Position numbers and translations under genes: made by a program
Source of the DNA: Alkalibacterium sp049389645
GTDB lineage: Bacteria > Bacillota > Bacilli > Lactobacillales > Carnobacteriaceae_A
Direction of reading: 5' to 3'
Assembly (NCBI RefSeq): GCF_049389645.1
Contig: NZ_CP186540.1
Span: 1,984,001 to 2,048,000 of the forward strand
Length of the DNA: 64,000 nt
Notes under the pieces: model-generated
Databases searched by the model: none
What the model was told of the DNA's origin: nothing
What the model saw: only the letters and a program-made list of their open reading frames with translations
Part shown: in pieces, positions 8,614 to 17,409 of the stretch
How positions within the stretch are numbered: the stretch's first letter is position 1
Layout: each line of letters opens with the position of its first letter

Positions 8614-10089
8614 ATGAATACAACTTACGATAACTTGGTGTTTGAAATTTCCAAAAAAGGTAGACAAGCATTTAGTTTGCCCGAATCTTCTATTGAAACG
8701 ACCGATTTAAGTGAGGTTGTCCCGGCTCATTTACAAAGAGAAACGCCGGCTGAATTGCCTGAATTATCCGAACTTCTTGTGATGCGTCATTATACAGCTT
8801 TATCAAACAAAAACTTTGGTATCGAAACCGGCTTTTACCCGCTCGGTTCATGTACGATGAAATATAACCCGAAAATTAATGAAGACATTGCCCGCTACAG
8901 TGGTTTTGCCAACATCCATCCACTACAGCCGGAAATAACGGCGCAAGGTGCATTGGAACTCATGTACCGCTTGGAAGAAAACTTGAAAGAAGTCACCGGC
9001 ATGGATGCTATCTCACTGCAGCCGGCAGCGGGTGCCCAAGGCGAATGGTCCGGCCTACTTATTTTCAAAGCCTACCATGAAGCAAACGGCGAAGGTGACC
9101 AGCGACGTAAGATCTTGGTCCCTGACTCCGCTCACGGAACCAATCCGGCTAGTGCCGTGGTTGCAGGTTTCGATGTCGTTGAAATCAAGTCCAACCAGGA
9201 AGGTCGTGTAAGCGTGGAAGCGCTGAAAGCAGCCATTGGACCCGATACGGCTGGCTTGATGCTGACCAATCCGAATACGTTAGGTTTGTTTGAAGTCGAT
9301 ATAGTGGAAATTGCTGAAATCGTGCACGAAGCGGGTGGACTGCTTTATTACGATGGAGCGAACGCCAATGCCATCTTGGGCAAATCGACGCCTGGAGAAA
9401 TGGGCTTTGATGTGGTGCATTTGAACTTGCACAAAACATTCAGCACCCCTCACGGAGGTGGTGGACCCGGTTCAGGACCAATCGGTGTGGTCGATTACTT
9501 AACAGACTTTATGCCGTCTCCGCGTATTGAAAAAGACGGAGACAACTTTAAACTGACATACGATCATCCGAAATCCATCGGACGCGTCAAAGGTTATTAT
9601 GGCAACTTTGGTGTCAATGTACGGGCTTACGCCTACATTCGATCCATGGGGGCAGAAGGCCTGCAGCAAGTATCTGAAGATGCAGTTTTACATGCCAACT
9701 ACTTGAAAGCTAGACTGGAACCTTACTTTGATACACCTTACAAATCGATCTGTAAACATGAATTTGTCCTGAGTGGGAACCGTCAGAAAAAATTGGGCGT
9801 CAGAACGGCAGACATAGCCAAACGATTGCTCGATTACGGTTTTTATTCACCAACCGTCTACTTCCCGCTGATCGTCGAAGAATGTCTGATGATCGAACCG
9901 ACTGAAACGGAAGCGAAAGAAACATTGGATGCCTTTGCGGATGCATTGATCGAAATCGCAAAAGATGCGGAAGAGAATCCGGATCAAGTGACGGGTGCCC
10001 CGTTTACCAAATCAGTCAGACGCTTAGACGAAGTCAAGGCGGCCAGAAAACCGATTGTGATCTATCAGAGAGAAACGAACGAAGGTTAA
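8614..10089 (+). CDS. gcvPB: Glycine dehydrogenase (decarboxylating) subunit 2
   Basis: The PLP-binding half of the glycine decarboxylase. Lys274 in HLNLHKTFSTPHGGGGPG is the Schiff-base lysine, followed by the glycine-rich phosphate loop. The 491 residues match the family. Its ATG follows the gcvPA stop without a gap, and the ribosome binding site (GGGGAGGGG) lies inside the end of gcvPA, so the two subunits are probably translationally coupled, as expected for a 1:1 heterodimer. Confidence 0.95.
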   Translation: MNTTYDNLVFEISKKGRQAFSLPESSIETTDLSEVVPAHLQRETPAELPELSELLVMRHYTALSNKNFGIETGFYPLGSCTMKYNPKINEDIARYSGFANIHPLQPEITAQGALELMYRLEENLKEVTGMDAISLQPAAGAQGEWSGLLIFKAYHEANGEGDQRRKILVPDSAHGTNPASAVVAGFDVVEIKSNQEGRVSVEALKAAIGPDTAGLMLTNPNTLGLFEVDIVEIAEIVHEAGGLLYYDGANANAILGKSTPGEMGFDVVHLNLHKTFSTPHGGGGPGSGPIGVVDYLTDFMPSPRIEKDGDNFKLTYDHPKSIGRVKGYYGNFGVNVRAYAYIRSMGAEGLQQVSEDAVLHANYLKARLEPYFDTPYKSICKHEFVLSGNRQKKLGVRTADIAKRLLDYGFYSPTVYFPLIVEECLMIEPTETEAKETLDAFADALIEIAKDAEENPDQVTGAPFTKSVRRLDEVKAARKPIVIYQRETNEG

Positions 10090-10155
10090 CATTAGATTGT
10101 TTTTTAATAATTCACGACATAGAAGAGATAAAAAATGTATTGGGGAGGTCAAAAG

Positions 10156-10941
10156 ATGGATCTTAAACTTTCAGGAAAAACGGCGCTCGTACTGGCGTCA
10201 AGTTCAGGACTCGGCAAAGCCATTGCGAATGAACTGGCCAGAGAAGGTGCCAACGTGATGCTGACGAGTCGGACCAAAGCGTCACTGGAAAAAGCGAAAA
10301 AGGAAATCGAAGTGAATGCGCAAGGGAAAGTGGCATATATGATTTCAGATTTAACCGATGCCAAAAGTATTGAACATCTGGTGGAAAACACACGAAGAAC
10401 ATTTGGGAAAATTAATATTTTGGTCAATAATACTGGTGGACCAACAGGAGGGTCGTTGGAACAACTCTCTGATTGGGACTGGCAGGAAGCCTTCAACCTC
10501 ACACTCTTAAGTTATGTGAGAACGATCAAAGCAGTGTTGCCGGATTTGAAAGAAACAAATGGACGGATCTTAAACAATGCATCCTCATCGATCAATCAAC
10601 CCGTAGACGGTCTCATTTTATCTAATGTTTTTCGCATGGGTATTCTAGGCTTGTCAAAAAGTCTTTCTCAAGATTTAGCCAAAGACGGCATTCTAGTCAA
10701 TACCATCGGCGCGGGACGGATCGATACCGATCGTATAGTGGAATTAGACAGCAACCGCGCTAAACGTGAAGGTAAAACGATGGAAGAGGTCAAGGCCTCT
10801 GTATTAGAAACCATACCACTCGGCCGTTATGGTCAGCCCGAGGAACTCGCCAAAATGGCTGCTTTTCTAGTTTCCGATGTCAATACGTATATCACTGGGC
10901 AGCAATTGCTGGTTGACGGTGGCATGACTAAAGGCTACTAA
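10156..10941 (+). CDS. Short-chain dehydrogenase/reductase family protein (FabG-like, atypical active site)
   Basis: A Rossmann-fold SDR protein of about 261 residues with an N-terminal nucleotide motif (ASSSGLGKA instead of the canonical TGxxxGxG) and NNTGGP in place of the NNAG motif. The C-terminal half looks like 3-oxoacyl-ACP reductases. The catalytic YxxxK is not seen: the equivalent stretch reads SNVFR, followed by MGILGLSKSL. This suggests the SDR subgroup with a non-canonical tetrad, so the reaction is unclear. GGGGAGG precedes the ATG at 10156; an earlier ATG at 10135 lacks a ribosome binding site. It may be co-transcribed with gcvPB, 66 bases upstream. Confidence 0.85.
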   Translation: MDLKLSGKTALVLASSSGLGKAIANELAREGANVMLTSRTKASLEKAKKEIEVNAQGKVAYMISDLTDAKSIEHLVENTRRTFGKINILVNNTGGPTGGSLEQLSDWDWQEAFNLTLLSYVRTIKAVLPDLKETNGRILNNASSSINQPVDGLILSNVFRMGILGLSKSLSQDLAKDGILVNTIGAGRIDTDRIVELDSNRAKREGKTMEEVKASVLETIPLGRYGQPEELAKMAAFLVSDVNTYITGQQLLVDGGMTKGY

Positions 10942-10968
10942 AGTTGGAAGCGACTTGTTGTTTCTATT

Positions 10969-11340
10969 AGAGCTCTTGGTCGCGGAATGACCAACTCACA
11001 GGCGAATTATAACTGAGTCGGTCGTTTTGCGGTCAGAATGTCGAACTCACTTATGAAATATTTTTGAGTCTGCCAGTTTGCGGTCGAAATGTCGAACTCA
11101 CTTATGAAATATTTTTGAGTCGGTCGTTTTGCGGTCGAAATGTCGAACTCACTTATGAAATGTTTTTGAGTCTGCCAGTTTGCGGTCAGAATGTCGAATT
11201 CACGATGAAATAATTCCTGAGTCTGTCGTTTTGCGGTCAGAATGTCGAACTCACGGTGGAATAATTCCTGAGTTGGTCGTTTTGCGGTCAGAATGTCGAA
11301 CTCACGGTGGAATAAATTTTGAGTCTGTCATTCTGCGCTT
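10969..11340 (-). repeat. 51-bp tandem repeat array A
   Basis: Six complete units start at 11015, 11066, 11117, 11168, 11219 and 11270, exactly 51 bases apart. A shortened unit lies before them (10969-11014) and a partial one after (11321-11340). Each unit begins GAGTC/GAGTT and carries TTTTGCGGTC and ATGTCGAACTCAC. In the minus reading it starts GAGTTCGACATT, as arrays B and C do. The 600-base gap between the SDR gene and the next small gene otherwise shows nothing recognisable. Confidence 0.9.
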
Positions 11341-11543
11341 CAGCATTTAATAAACAAGTCAAAACAGTAGTGTTAATTGTTCTTAATGAGTCATTCGTAT
11401 CTTAAATCGATTTATATATGGCTGGTCTTGAATAAATGCGAAGAACCATTTTATCAGATTCGGATGATATCATTGGGAAAAGCAAAAAAGACGAACATTT
11501 TGTGATGACGGCTTATCTCTTTGAAAGAATAGGAGGTTGGATA

Positions 11544-11693
11544 ATGAGTAATATGAAAAAAATGATTCTATTGATCATTGCTACTATGGGGGCTCTTGTG
11601 GCTGCTGTGTCTGGATTAATTATCTCTTTCGTCGTGGTCGGGAAAAAAATAGACAAAGCTTATTTGATGGAAGAAAACAAAAAATATCGTTAA
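11544..11693 (+). CDS. Small single-pass membrane protein
   Basis: A 49-residue protein with one hydrophobic helix (about residues 6-32) and a short charged tail. AGGAGG lies eight bases before the ATG at 11544, which settles the start; the frame is open further upstream (11436) without a ribosome binding site. No family is recognised. It lies alone between repeat array A and the carbonic anhydrase gene. Confidence 0.6.
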   Translation: MSNMKKMILLIIATMGALVAAVSGLIISFVVVGKKIDKAYLMEENKKYR

Positions 11694-11786
11694 CTGCATT
11701 AGATCGATTCGAGCCAATAAGATGGTCCTCGTGTTTTACAAGGAATTAGACAGTTACATTTAAAATTTAAAACTGTTATACTGGTT

Positions 11787-11828
11787 GCTGCGTGGATTTA
11801 ATCATCCACGGAGCTTCTTTTTTTTTAT
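11787..11828 (+). terminator. Terminator between the small membrane protein and carbonic anhydrase genes
   Basis: An eleven-base stem with one mismatch, GCTGCGTGGAT / ATCCACGGAGC, has a six-base loop and is followed by a long T-run. A TATACT box at 11777-11782 lies immediately before it, so it could also be the first part of a carbonic anhydrase leader. Confidence 0.65.
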
Positions 11829-11854
11829 TTAACATACACTGAGAGGAAACAACT

Positions 11855-12508
11855 ATGATTGAAAAAATCAAACGAGGACTGGAATTTTTCCAGATGATTA
11901 CATATAAAGAATATGAAACACTATATCATGATTTAGAGTTGCAGCAGCACCCGGAAATATTATTTATCGGCTGCTCAGATTCCAGAGTGAGCCCAGAAAT
12001 TTTATTGGGCGCTGAACCGGGCGATATTTTTGTGTTGCGAAATATCGCCAACACCGTTCCGTCATTCGATGCAAGAACCAGAGACATGACGACACTTTCA
12101 GGTATCGAATATGCTGTCCTTGTCCTTGAAGTTAAGACGATCATTGTCTGCGGTCATTCCAACTGTGGTGGCTGCGCTTCAGTACTGACAGGAAGAGATC
12201 AATTGTCACAACTACCTTATACAAAAGATTACCTGCAGCCGCTTGATATCGTGCGTGAAGAAATCGAGAAGAATGCAGGCGATGAGACCCCGGATACTAA
12301 AGCACGTATGATGGAAGAATTAAATGTGGTCGAACAACTCAAACATTTAAAAGAATATCCTTTTATAAATGAACGCATTGCAGATGGGAACCTTTCAATC
12401 GAAGGATGGCGTTACGATATCGGCGAAGGAGAAGTAGCGATGTATGACGAGGAGACGCAACGGTTCACGCCGATCGTGTCTCAGCTAAAGTCAACAGATC
12501 ACAGTTAA
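11855..12508 (+). CDS. Beta-class carbonic anhydrase
   Basis: Zinc enzyme interconverting carbon dioxide and bicarbonate, supplying bicarbonate for carboxylations and pH balance. The 217 residues carry the full beta-class ligand set: Cys40-Ser-Asp42-Ser-Arg44 and His101-Ser-Asn-Cys104-Gly-Gly. GAGAGG lies before the ATG. It is probably monocistronic. The family assignment is secure. Confidence 0.95.
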   Translation: MIEKIKRGLEFFQMITYKEYETLYHDLELQQHPEILFIGCSDSRVSPEILLGAEPGDIFVLRNIANTVPSFDARTRDMTTLSGIEYAVLVLEVKTIIVCGHSNCGGCASVLTGRDQLSQLPYTKDYLQPLDIVREEIEKNAGDETPDTKARMMEELNVVEQLKHLKEYPFINERIADGNLSIEGWRYDIGEGEVAMYDEETQRFTPIVSQLKSTDHS

Positions 12509-12616
12509 AAGCAGATATTTTTAGGGATCGTGCTGATTTAAACTGTAACTGCAGCGGAATTCAAGAGTTTTTTTCAAATCGAGGTTTCTGTTAAAATCAG
12601 AAAATTATAATAAACC

Positions 12617-12645
12617 TTGAATTATAAAGAAAAATAGCGTAGTAT
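12617..12645 (+). promoter_or_regulatory. Promoter of the lysine riboswitch/lysW unit
   Basis: TTGAAT, a 17-base spacer and TAGTAT lie about 25 bases before the aptamer. Confidence 0.55.
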
Positions 12646-12668
12646 AAGAAACGTTGAAAACAGAATAA

Positions 12669-12829
12669 AAGATAGAGGCGCAAAGAAAAAGAGTACTGTT
12701 TGGAGGCATGACAGCCAATGATAAACAGGAAAGGGTTCTTTGCCGAAGGAAGGTGAGCGTCATCTCACTTGTCCTGGTCATACGTTTAATAAGCGTATGA
12801 CTGTCACGCTTGCGTGGAGCACTATTCTT
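12669..12829 (+). ncRNA. Lysine riboswitch (L-box) aptamer
   Basis: The hallmark segments occur in order: AGAGGCGC, AAGAGTACT, TTGGAGG, AAAGGGTTC, GCCGAAGG, the CTGTCA segment, and the closing TGGAGCACTA. The first stem is AAGATAG (12669-12675) with CTATTCTT (12822-12829). It sits directly before an intrinsic terminator and an NhaC-family transporter gene, which is the classic arrangement for lysine-repressed uptake genes. Confidence 0.9.
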
Positions 12830-12844
12830 AAATATGCGAATTAT

Positions 12845-12883
12845 AAAGCATCTGAGGAATTTTGCCCTTGGGTGCTTTTTTCT
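12845..12883 (+). terminator. Riboswitch expression platform terminator
   Basis: A thirteen-pair stem, AAAGCATCTGAGG with CCTTGGGTGCTTT, is followed by a T-run, 15 bases after the aptamer. Lysine binding should favour this terminator. Confidence 0.85.
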
Positions 12884-12913
12884 ATGTATAAAATTATAGA
12901 TCGGAGAAGAATA

Positions 12914-14647
12914 ATGAAAAAACTAGTTAAACCATTCAGTTTGATACTTTTACTCGCAACACTCATGTCGCTCATACCGACACCCGTTTTTGCCCAAGAG
13001 GTGAACGGAAATCTCGCAGAATCGATGGGACCTTTAACGTTGATTCCGCCCATTGTCGCCATTATTTTAGCCTTTGTTACAAAGAATGTGGTCTTGTCAC
13101 TCTTCATAGGTATCTTTACGGGCACTGTGGTCATACAATATGCAGGAGGAGCCAATATTTTATTTGGCCTACTCTATGGCTTCACTGATATCGTCGACTA
13201 CCTGTTAGGTTCACTAGCTGATCCTTGGAATGCAGGGATCATCCTGCAAGTTCTCGCTATCGGTGGACTGATTGCACTCATCACTTCCACAGGTGGGGCG
13301 CGTGCCATCGCTGAAAGTTTAGCTAAAAAAGCCAAAGGACCAGTCAGCGCTCAACTCATAACATGGGTACTTGGACTAATGATTTTCTTTGATGATTATG
13401 CGAATGCCTTGATCGTCGGACCCATCATGCGTCCGGTTTCTGATAAAATGAAAATTTCCAGAGAACGTCTGGCTTTTCTTATCGATGCCACAGCTGCACC
13501 GATTGCGGGGATCGCCTTGATTTCAACCTGGATCGGTTATGAAGTTGGGCTGATCAACGATGCCTTCCAGTCGATTGGTCAAGACGTTAATGCCTATGGG
13601 ATCTTTTTACAAACCATCCCTTACCGTTTTTATAACATATTGATGCTGTTCTTCGTTTTAATTACATCAATCACATTAAGAGAATTCGGACCTATGCGTA
13701 AAGCTCAAAAACGTTCAAGAGACACGCATGAACTCATAGCTAAAGGATCTTATAGTGAAAATGAAGATGAAGAGCTGGAAGTTGTTGTTAAAGGAAAAAC
13801 GTCGGTTTGGAACGCCTTGATTCCAATTGGTTCACTCATTGTCTTCAGTTTTGTCGGCTTTTATACGAATGGTCGTCAAGCAATATTAGATTCTGATAAT
13901 ACAGCAGTAATTCAAGTCATTGAGAATTCACCATTTTCTTTTGAAACACTGAGAGAAGTGTTTGGTGCTTCTGATGCGTCTGTCGTTCTTTTCCAGGCCG
14001 CATTGATTGCGAGTATAATTGCGCTGATCATGGGCGTTACGCAAGGGCACTTCTCGTTCGGTAAAGGTATTGATATTTGGGTCAACGGGATGAAAACACT
14101 GATGATTACCGGAGTGATTCTGTTACTTGCCTGGTCACTGTCAGGTGTCATGGGAAATCTTGGCACAGCCGATTATCTCGTCTCTTTACTCAGTGGAACG
14201 ATGCCACCAGTCTTATTGCCAACGGTCATCTTTTTACTTGGAGCTATTATTTCTTTTGCCACCGGGACGTCGTATGGCACAATGGGTATTTTAATGCCCC
14301 TGGCGATTCCTCTAGCAACAGCTATGCAGCCTGGAAATGCGGATTTCGTCATCATGTCGACCGGAGCTGTTTTGACAGGCGCTATTTTTGGAGACCATGC
14401 GTCACCTATTTCAGATACAACGATCCTGTCTTCCATGGGAGCTGGATCGAACTTGATGGATCACGTAAAAACACAGTTACCTTATGCGGTTGCCGTAGCG
14501 ATCATCTCAATACTCTTCGGGTATATCCCGTCAGCGTTTGGAATGTCCGTGATGCTCGTCTTGCCGATTGCAATGATCGCGATTGTTGCTGTAATCTACA
14601 TTTTCGGTAAAAAAATAGACACCACAGATAATATCACAGAAGAATAA
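12914..14647 (+). CDS. lysW: NhaC-family antiporter-type lysine transporter
   Basis: A 577-residue integral membrane protein of the NhaC Na+/H+ antiporter superfamily with about 12 helices; FFDDYANALIVGP and the GDHASPISDTTILSS segment are the family landmarks. A lysine riboswitch lies directly upstream, which in Firmicutes marks the NhaC-type candidate lysine transporter LysW, so lysine uptake is inferred rather than pH control. The first 29 residues look like a cleavable signal sequence (VFA-QE). The start at 12914 follows GGAG; the frame is open back to 12740, but that part is the riboswitch. Confidence 0.85.
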   Translation: MKKLVKPFSLILLLATLMSLIPTPVFAQEVNGNLAESMGPLTLIPPIVAIILAFVTKNVVLSLFIGIFTGTVVIQYAGGANILFGLLYGFTDIVDYLLGSLADPWNAGIILQVLAIGGLIALITSTGGARAIAESLAKKAKGPVSAQLITWVLGLMIFFDDYANALIVGPIMRPVSDKMKISRERLAFLIDATAAPIAGIALISTWIGYEVGLINDAFQSIGQDVNAYGIFLQTIPYRFYNILMLFFVLITSITLREFGPMRKAQKRSRDTHELIAKGSYSENEDEELEVVVKGKTSVWNALIPIGSLIVFSFVGFYTNGRQAILDSDNTAVIQVIENSPFSFETLREVFGASDASVVLFQAALIASIIALIMGVTQGHFSFGKGIDIWVNGMKTLMITGVILLLAWSLSGVMGNLGTADYLVSLLSGTMPPVLLPTVIFLLGAIISFATGTSYGTMGILMPLAIPLATAMQPGNADFVIMSTGAVLTGAIFGDHASPISDTTILSSMGAGSNLMDHVKTQLPYAVAVAIISILFGYIPSAFGMSVMLVLPIAMIAIVAVIYIFGKKIDTTDNITEE

Positions 14648-14658
14648 ATCTGTGATTT

Positions 14659-14733
14659 AGAAGCTTAGTCAAAGTGAAACGCATTAGCCTGCCTGACAGT
14701 GCTGCTGTTTATCACTATTGACTAAGCTTTTTG
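14659..14733 (+). terminator. Terminator of lysW
   Basis: A long hairpin whose base pairs AAGCTTAGTCAA with TTGACTAAGCTT, extended by GTGA/TCAC, is followed by TTTTG. Confidence 0.75.
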
Positions 14734-14811
14734 TTTGCACTGATTTAATTTCAGGTATAGGCTATTAATATAAGGACCACAAATAAAAAGTTCAAGGAGG
14801 TAACGATCGAA

Positions 14812-15261
14812 ATGAAAAAATATATCCGTTTCGGAGCCATGATCTTGACATCAACGGTTGTTATGTATTTTCTGATGTACTTAAACGTATTTGAATTTTC
14901 TCATGTTACGCTGAGTGAAACCCGTATTTATATGGCGATCCTCATGGGGGCTACGATGGCAGTTATAATGATGCTCTTTATGTGGCACATGTATGACAAC
15001 AAAAAATTGAATGCCATAATCCTGGCGAGTGCTGCCGTCATATTCGGTGTGAGTTTATTTCTTGTCAGAAGTCAGACGACAGTCGACCAAGTTTCATGGA
15101 TGAGAGCGATGATACCCCATCACTCTATAGCCATCCTGACAAGCGAACGCGCAAGTATCGAAGATGAACGTGTACAAGAATTGGCCGATAACATCATTGA
15201 AGCCCAAAAAAGAGAAATAGATGAAATGGAACAGTTGATTGAAGAGTTGGACAACGAATAA
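14812..15261 (+). CDS. DUF305-like membrane protein
   Basis: A 149-residue protein with three hydrophobic helices in the first 85 residues and a C-terminal MRAMIPHHSIAI segment plus a charged helix, the signature of the DUF305 ferritin-like family. Members are often linked with copper or envelope stress, but no function is proven. The MxPHHS motif is complete. AAGGAGG precedes the ATG. It is a single gene between two strong terminators. Confidence 0.8.
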   Translation: MKKYIRFGAMILTSTVVMYFLMYLNVFEFSHVTLSETRIYMAILMGATMAVIMMLFMWHMYDNKKLNAIILASAAVIFGVSLFLVRSQTTVDQVSWMRAMIPHHSIAILTSERASIEDERVQELADNIIEAQKREIDEMEQLIEELDNE

Positions 15262-15276
15262 AAATCTTCAATAAAG

Positions 15277-15322
15277 GAAAAGTCTAGAGCCGTCACTTTC
15301 GTGGCTGCTCTAGACTTTTCTT
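15277..15322 (+). terminator. Terminator of the DUF305 gene
   Basis: A perfect outer stem GAAAAGTCTAGAGC / GCTCTAGACTTTTC with an inner CAC/GTG pair is followed by TTGTT. Confidence 0.8.
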
Positions 15323-15376
15323 GTTATAGAAGGCATATTTTTTGCTGAAGTGCAGATTCGGCAGATGTTATTTCCC

Positions 15377-15840
15377 GAGTTCGACATTCCGACCGCCAAA
15401 TGACAGACTCAGCAATAATTCATCAGTGAATTCGACATTTCTAGGGTAAAAAGGTAGACTCAGCAATAATTCATCAGTGAGTTCGACATTTCGAGGGTAA
15501 AAATGTAGATTCAGAATTAATTCATCAGTGAGTTCGACATTTCGAGGGTGAAAATGTAGATTCAGCAATAATTCTTCAGCGAGTTCGACATTTCGAGGGT
15601 GAAAAGGTAGACTCAGAATTAATTCATCAGTGAGTTCGACATTTCGAGGGTAAAAAGGTAGACTCAGAGATAATTCATCAGTGAGTTCGACATTCTGATT
15701 GCAAAATGACAGACTCAGAATTAATTCATCAGTGAGTTCGACATTCTGACCACCAAATGACAGACTCAGAATTAATTCGTCAGTGAGTTCGACATTCTCG
15801 ACCACCAGATGACAGACTCAACATTCATTTCACACTGAGC
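15377..15840 (+). repeat. 51-bp tandem repeat array B
   Basis: Nine units start at 15377, 15428, 15479, 15530, 15581, 15632, 15683, 15734 and 15785, each 51 bases. Each begins GAGTTCGACATT (GAATTC in the second) and ends near GACTCAG plus a 14-16 base AT-rich tail. The inner segment varies between a GAGGGTAAAAAGG type and a CCGCCAAATGACA type. The 51-base period keeps reading frames open on the minus strand; this is not treated as a gene. Confidence 0.92.
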
Positions 15841-15873
15841 TTAACCGATCCGTCCCAAAAAAGGCAATAATGA

Positions 15874-15901
15874 AACCTCAGACAAAGCTTTGTCTGAGGT
15901 T
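15874..15901. terminator. Perfect 28-bp palindrome downstream of the photolyase gene
   Basis: Fourteen bases (AACCTCAGACAAAG) are followed by their exact reverse complement, with TTTTTT about 20 bases further on the minus strand. It is probably the minus-strand terminator of the photolyase gene, though the T-run is displaced. Confidence 0.5.
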
Positions 15902-15941
15902 ACTGAAATGGGGTTCCGTGAATGAACTGCTAAACCATAAG

Positions 15942-17303
15942 CTAATCATTCGGGAGACTATTGGCTACGCGTAGCAAATAGTCTGACATCTTGAATTTTC
16001 GTTCGAGGCCTTTGGCGTTCATATAGCGGACTTTTCCAAAAACAGGGCGCTCTTTCCAGCCGTGGTCATGCTTACCGAAACACCAGGCGATGCCGGTAAA
16101 ACTATTTGGGTCCCGGCCATCGAGATTATATCTGTTGTTCAGATACAGCGCTCTGGAATAAGCTTCTTCGGGCGACGGACTCCACTCGATGATCTTCTTG
16201 CCCCAATACATGCGCATGTAGCCGTGCATTTTACCCATTTTCACCATTTCAGATTGTGCCGCATTCCAGTAGGGGTCGGCGGTGTCAGACGTTTCGAGTT
16301 CCTCAAGACTATACACCGTTTCTCGCTCGTCATCGGCATGGCTGGCCAGTGTTTCTTTGGCCCAGTCCGGTAGACAGGTATAGGAATCATATTGGTCATT
16401 ATAATAAACAAAATTCATACTCAATTCTCTGCGTACCACAAATTCCTCAATAAATGCTTTCTTATTTTCCGAAGCAGGTGCGTCTGCTAACTGGTCATAC
16501 ATGTATAAGGGAGAAATCTGACCGAAATGCAGGTAGGGACTCATATCAGAAGTGATCGCCAGACCAGGCTGGTTTCTCTTTTCATCGTAATCGGGCAAGT
16601 TATTTTCGATGAAATGAGCCAAACGACTTTTGGCTTGAGACGTTCCTCCTTTGATCCACTTCACTGCCGGGACGCTCTGGTCGCAGCCTAATTCATCTAT
16701 CAAGGAAGAGATATCCGAGATATCCACCTTTTTATACGGCAAATCCAAATCAAGAGAAGGATGAACGATCTCTGTTTTGGGTAACGGTTCTAAATATGCA
16801 TCGAGTTGTTTATGGATCTTACTGCGAATCGTCCGTGCCGCATATTCTTCTTTATCTGAAGCGACTTCCACAGGGACGATGACATTCGTCTCGACTTGAA
16901 CGAAGGGACAGGAGACTGCATTCGCGACATGGTCACGCCACTCACGTTCAATACGTAAATACCCGCGGTCAACGATCATCAAAGCCGCATCTTCTGCCAA
17001 AGTGACTGCGCCTTTTTCTGGTGAAGTGAGCTGTACGATAAACGTTATACCACGTGCACTTAACTCTGTTTTCACTTCCTGCAAGCCTTCGAGCATAAAC
17101 GTATAATGACGCGCATTCGCTTCAGGGAAATCGGCGGTCAAACCGAAATAAACGAGCAGCGGTTTATCCAGCTCGTTGGCCTGCGCGATAGCATACTCCA
17201 AGGCGTGATTATAGTCAGTACGCTGACTGGCTTGCATCCAATAGACGACATAAGCTTTGTCTGCCGTTTCGTTCGTGTTTAAATTCTTGATTCGATCACT
17301 CAT
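15942..17303 (-). CDS. Deoxyribodipyrimidine photolyase, class II
   Basis: A light-driven FAD enzyme that splits cyclobutane pyrimidine dimers. The opening YVVYWMQASQR and the C-terminal sequence (MHGYMRMYWGKKIIEWS, then LNNRYNLDGRDPNSFTGIAW) are class II landmarks; length is 453 residues. The ATG at 17301-17303 follows AAGGAG; the frame is open a further 12 codons upstream without support. It is convergent with the DUF305 unit across repeat array B. Confidence 0.93.
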   Translation of the reverse strand: MSDRIKNLNTNETADKAYVVYWMQASQRTDYNHALEYAIAQANELDKPLLVYFGLTADFPEANARHYTFMLEGLQEVKTELSARGITFIVQLTSPEKGAVTLAEDAALMIVDRGYLRIEREWRDHVANAVSCPFVQVETNVIVPVEVASDKEEYAARTIRSKIHKQLDAYLEPLPKTEIVHPSLDLDLPYKKVDISDISSLIDELGCDQSVPAVKWIKGGTSQAKSRLAHFIENNLPDYDEKRNQPGLAITSDMSPYLHFGQISPLYMYDQLADAPASENKKAFIEEFVVRRELSMNFVYYNDQYDSYTCLPDWAKETLASHADDERETVYSLEELETSDTADPYWNAAQSEMVKMGKMHGYMRMYWGKKIIEWSPSPEEAYSRALYLNNRYNLDGRDPNSFTGIAWCFGKHDHGWKERPVFGKVRYMNAKGLERKFKMSDYLLRVANSLPND

Positions 17304-17340
17304 AATGTTCTCCTTTTCGATGATGTATATGGGTCTCAAT

Positions 17341-17390
17341 AAAAAAAGCTATTCCTCATTTATTGTCTTACGACTCAAATAAGGAATAGC
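17341..17390 (-). terminator. Terminator of the DUF368 gene
   Basis: On the minus strand GCTATTCCTTATTT pairs with AAATGAGGAATAGC and is followed by seven T. It lies between the DUF368 stop and the photolyase start. Confidence 0.8.
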
Positions 17391-17409
17391 AGGATTTAGA
17401 TAAATAAAA

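Noticed and set aside
12740..12913. Upstream extension of the lysW reading frame
   Set aside because: It covers the riboswitch and terminator, and GGAG lies before the ATG at 12914.
15368..15805. Minus-strand 145-codon frame with 17-residue repeats across array B
   Set aside because: The 51-base period automatically keeps a frame open; there is no ribosome binding site or promoter, and array C has two overlapping open frames at once with different repeats.
15377..15840. CRISPR array
   Set aside because: There are no unique spacers: the whole 51-base unit is repeated, and no cas gene is present.
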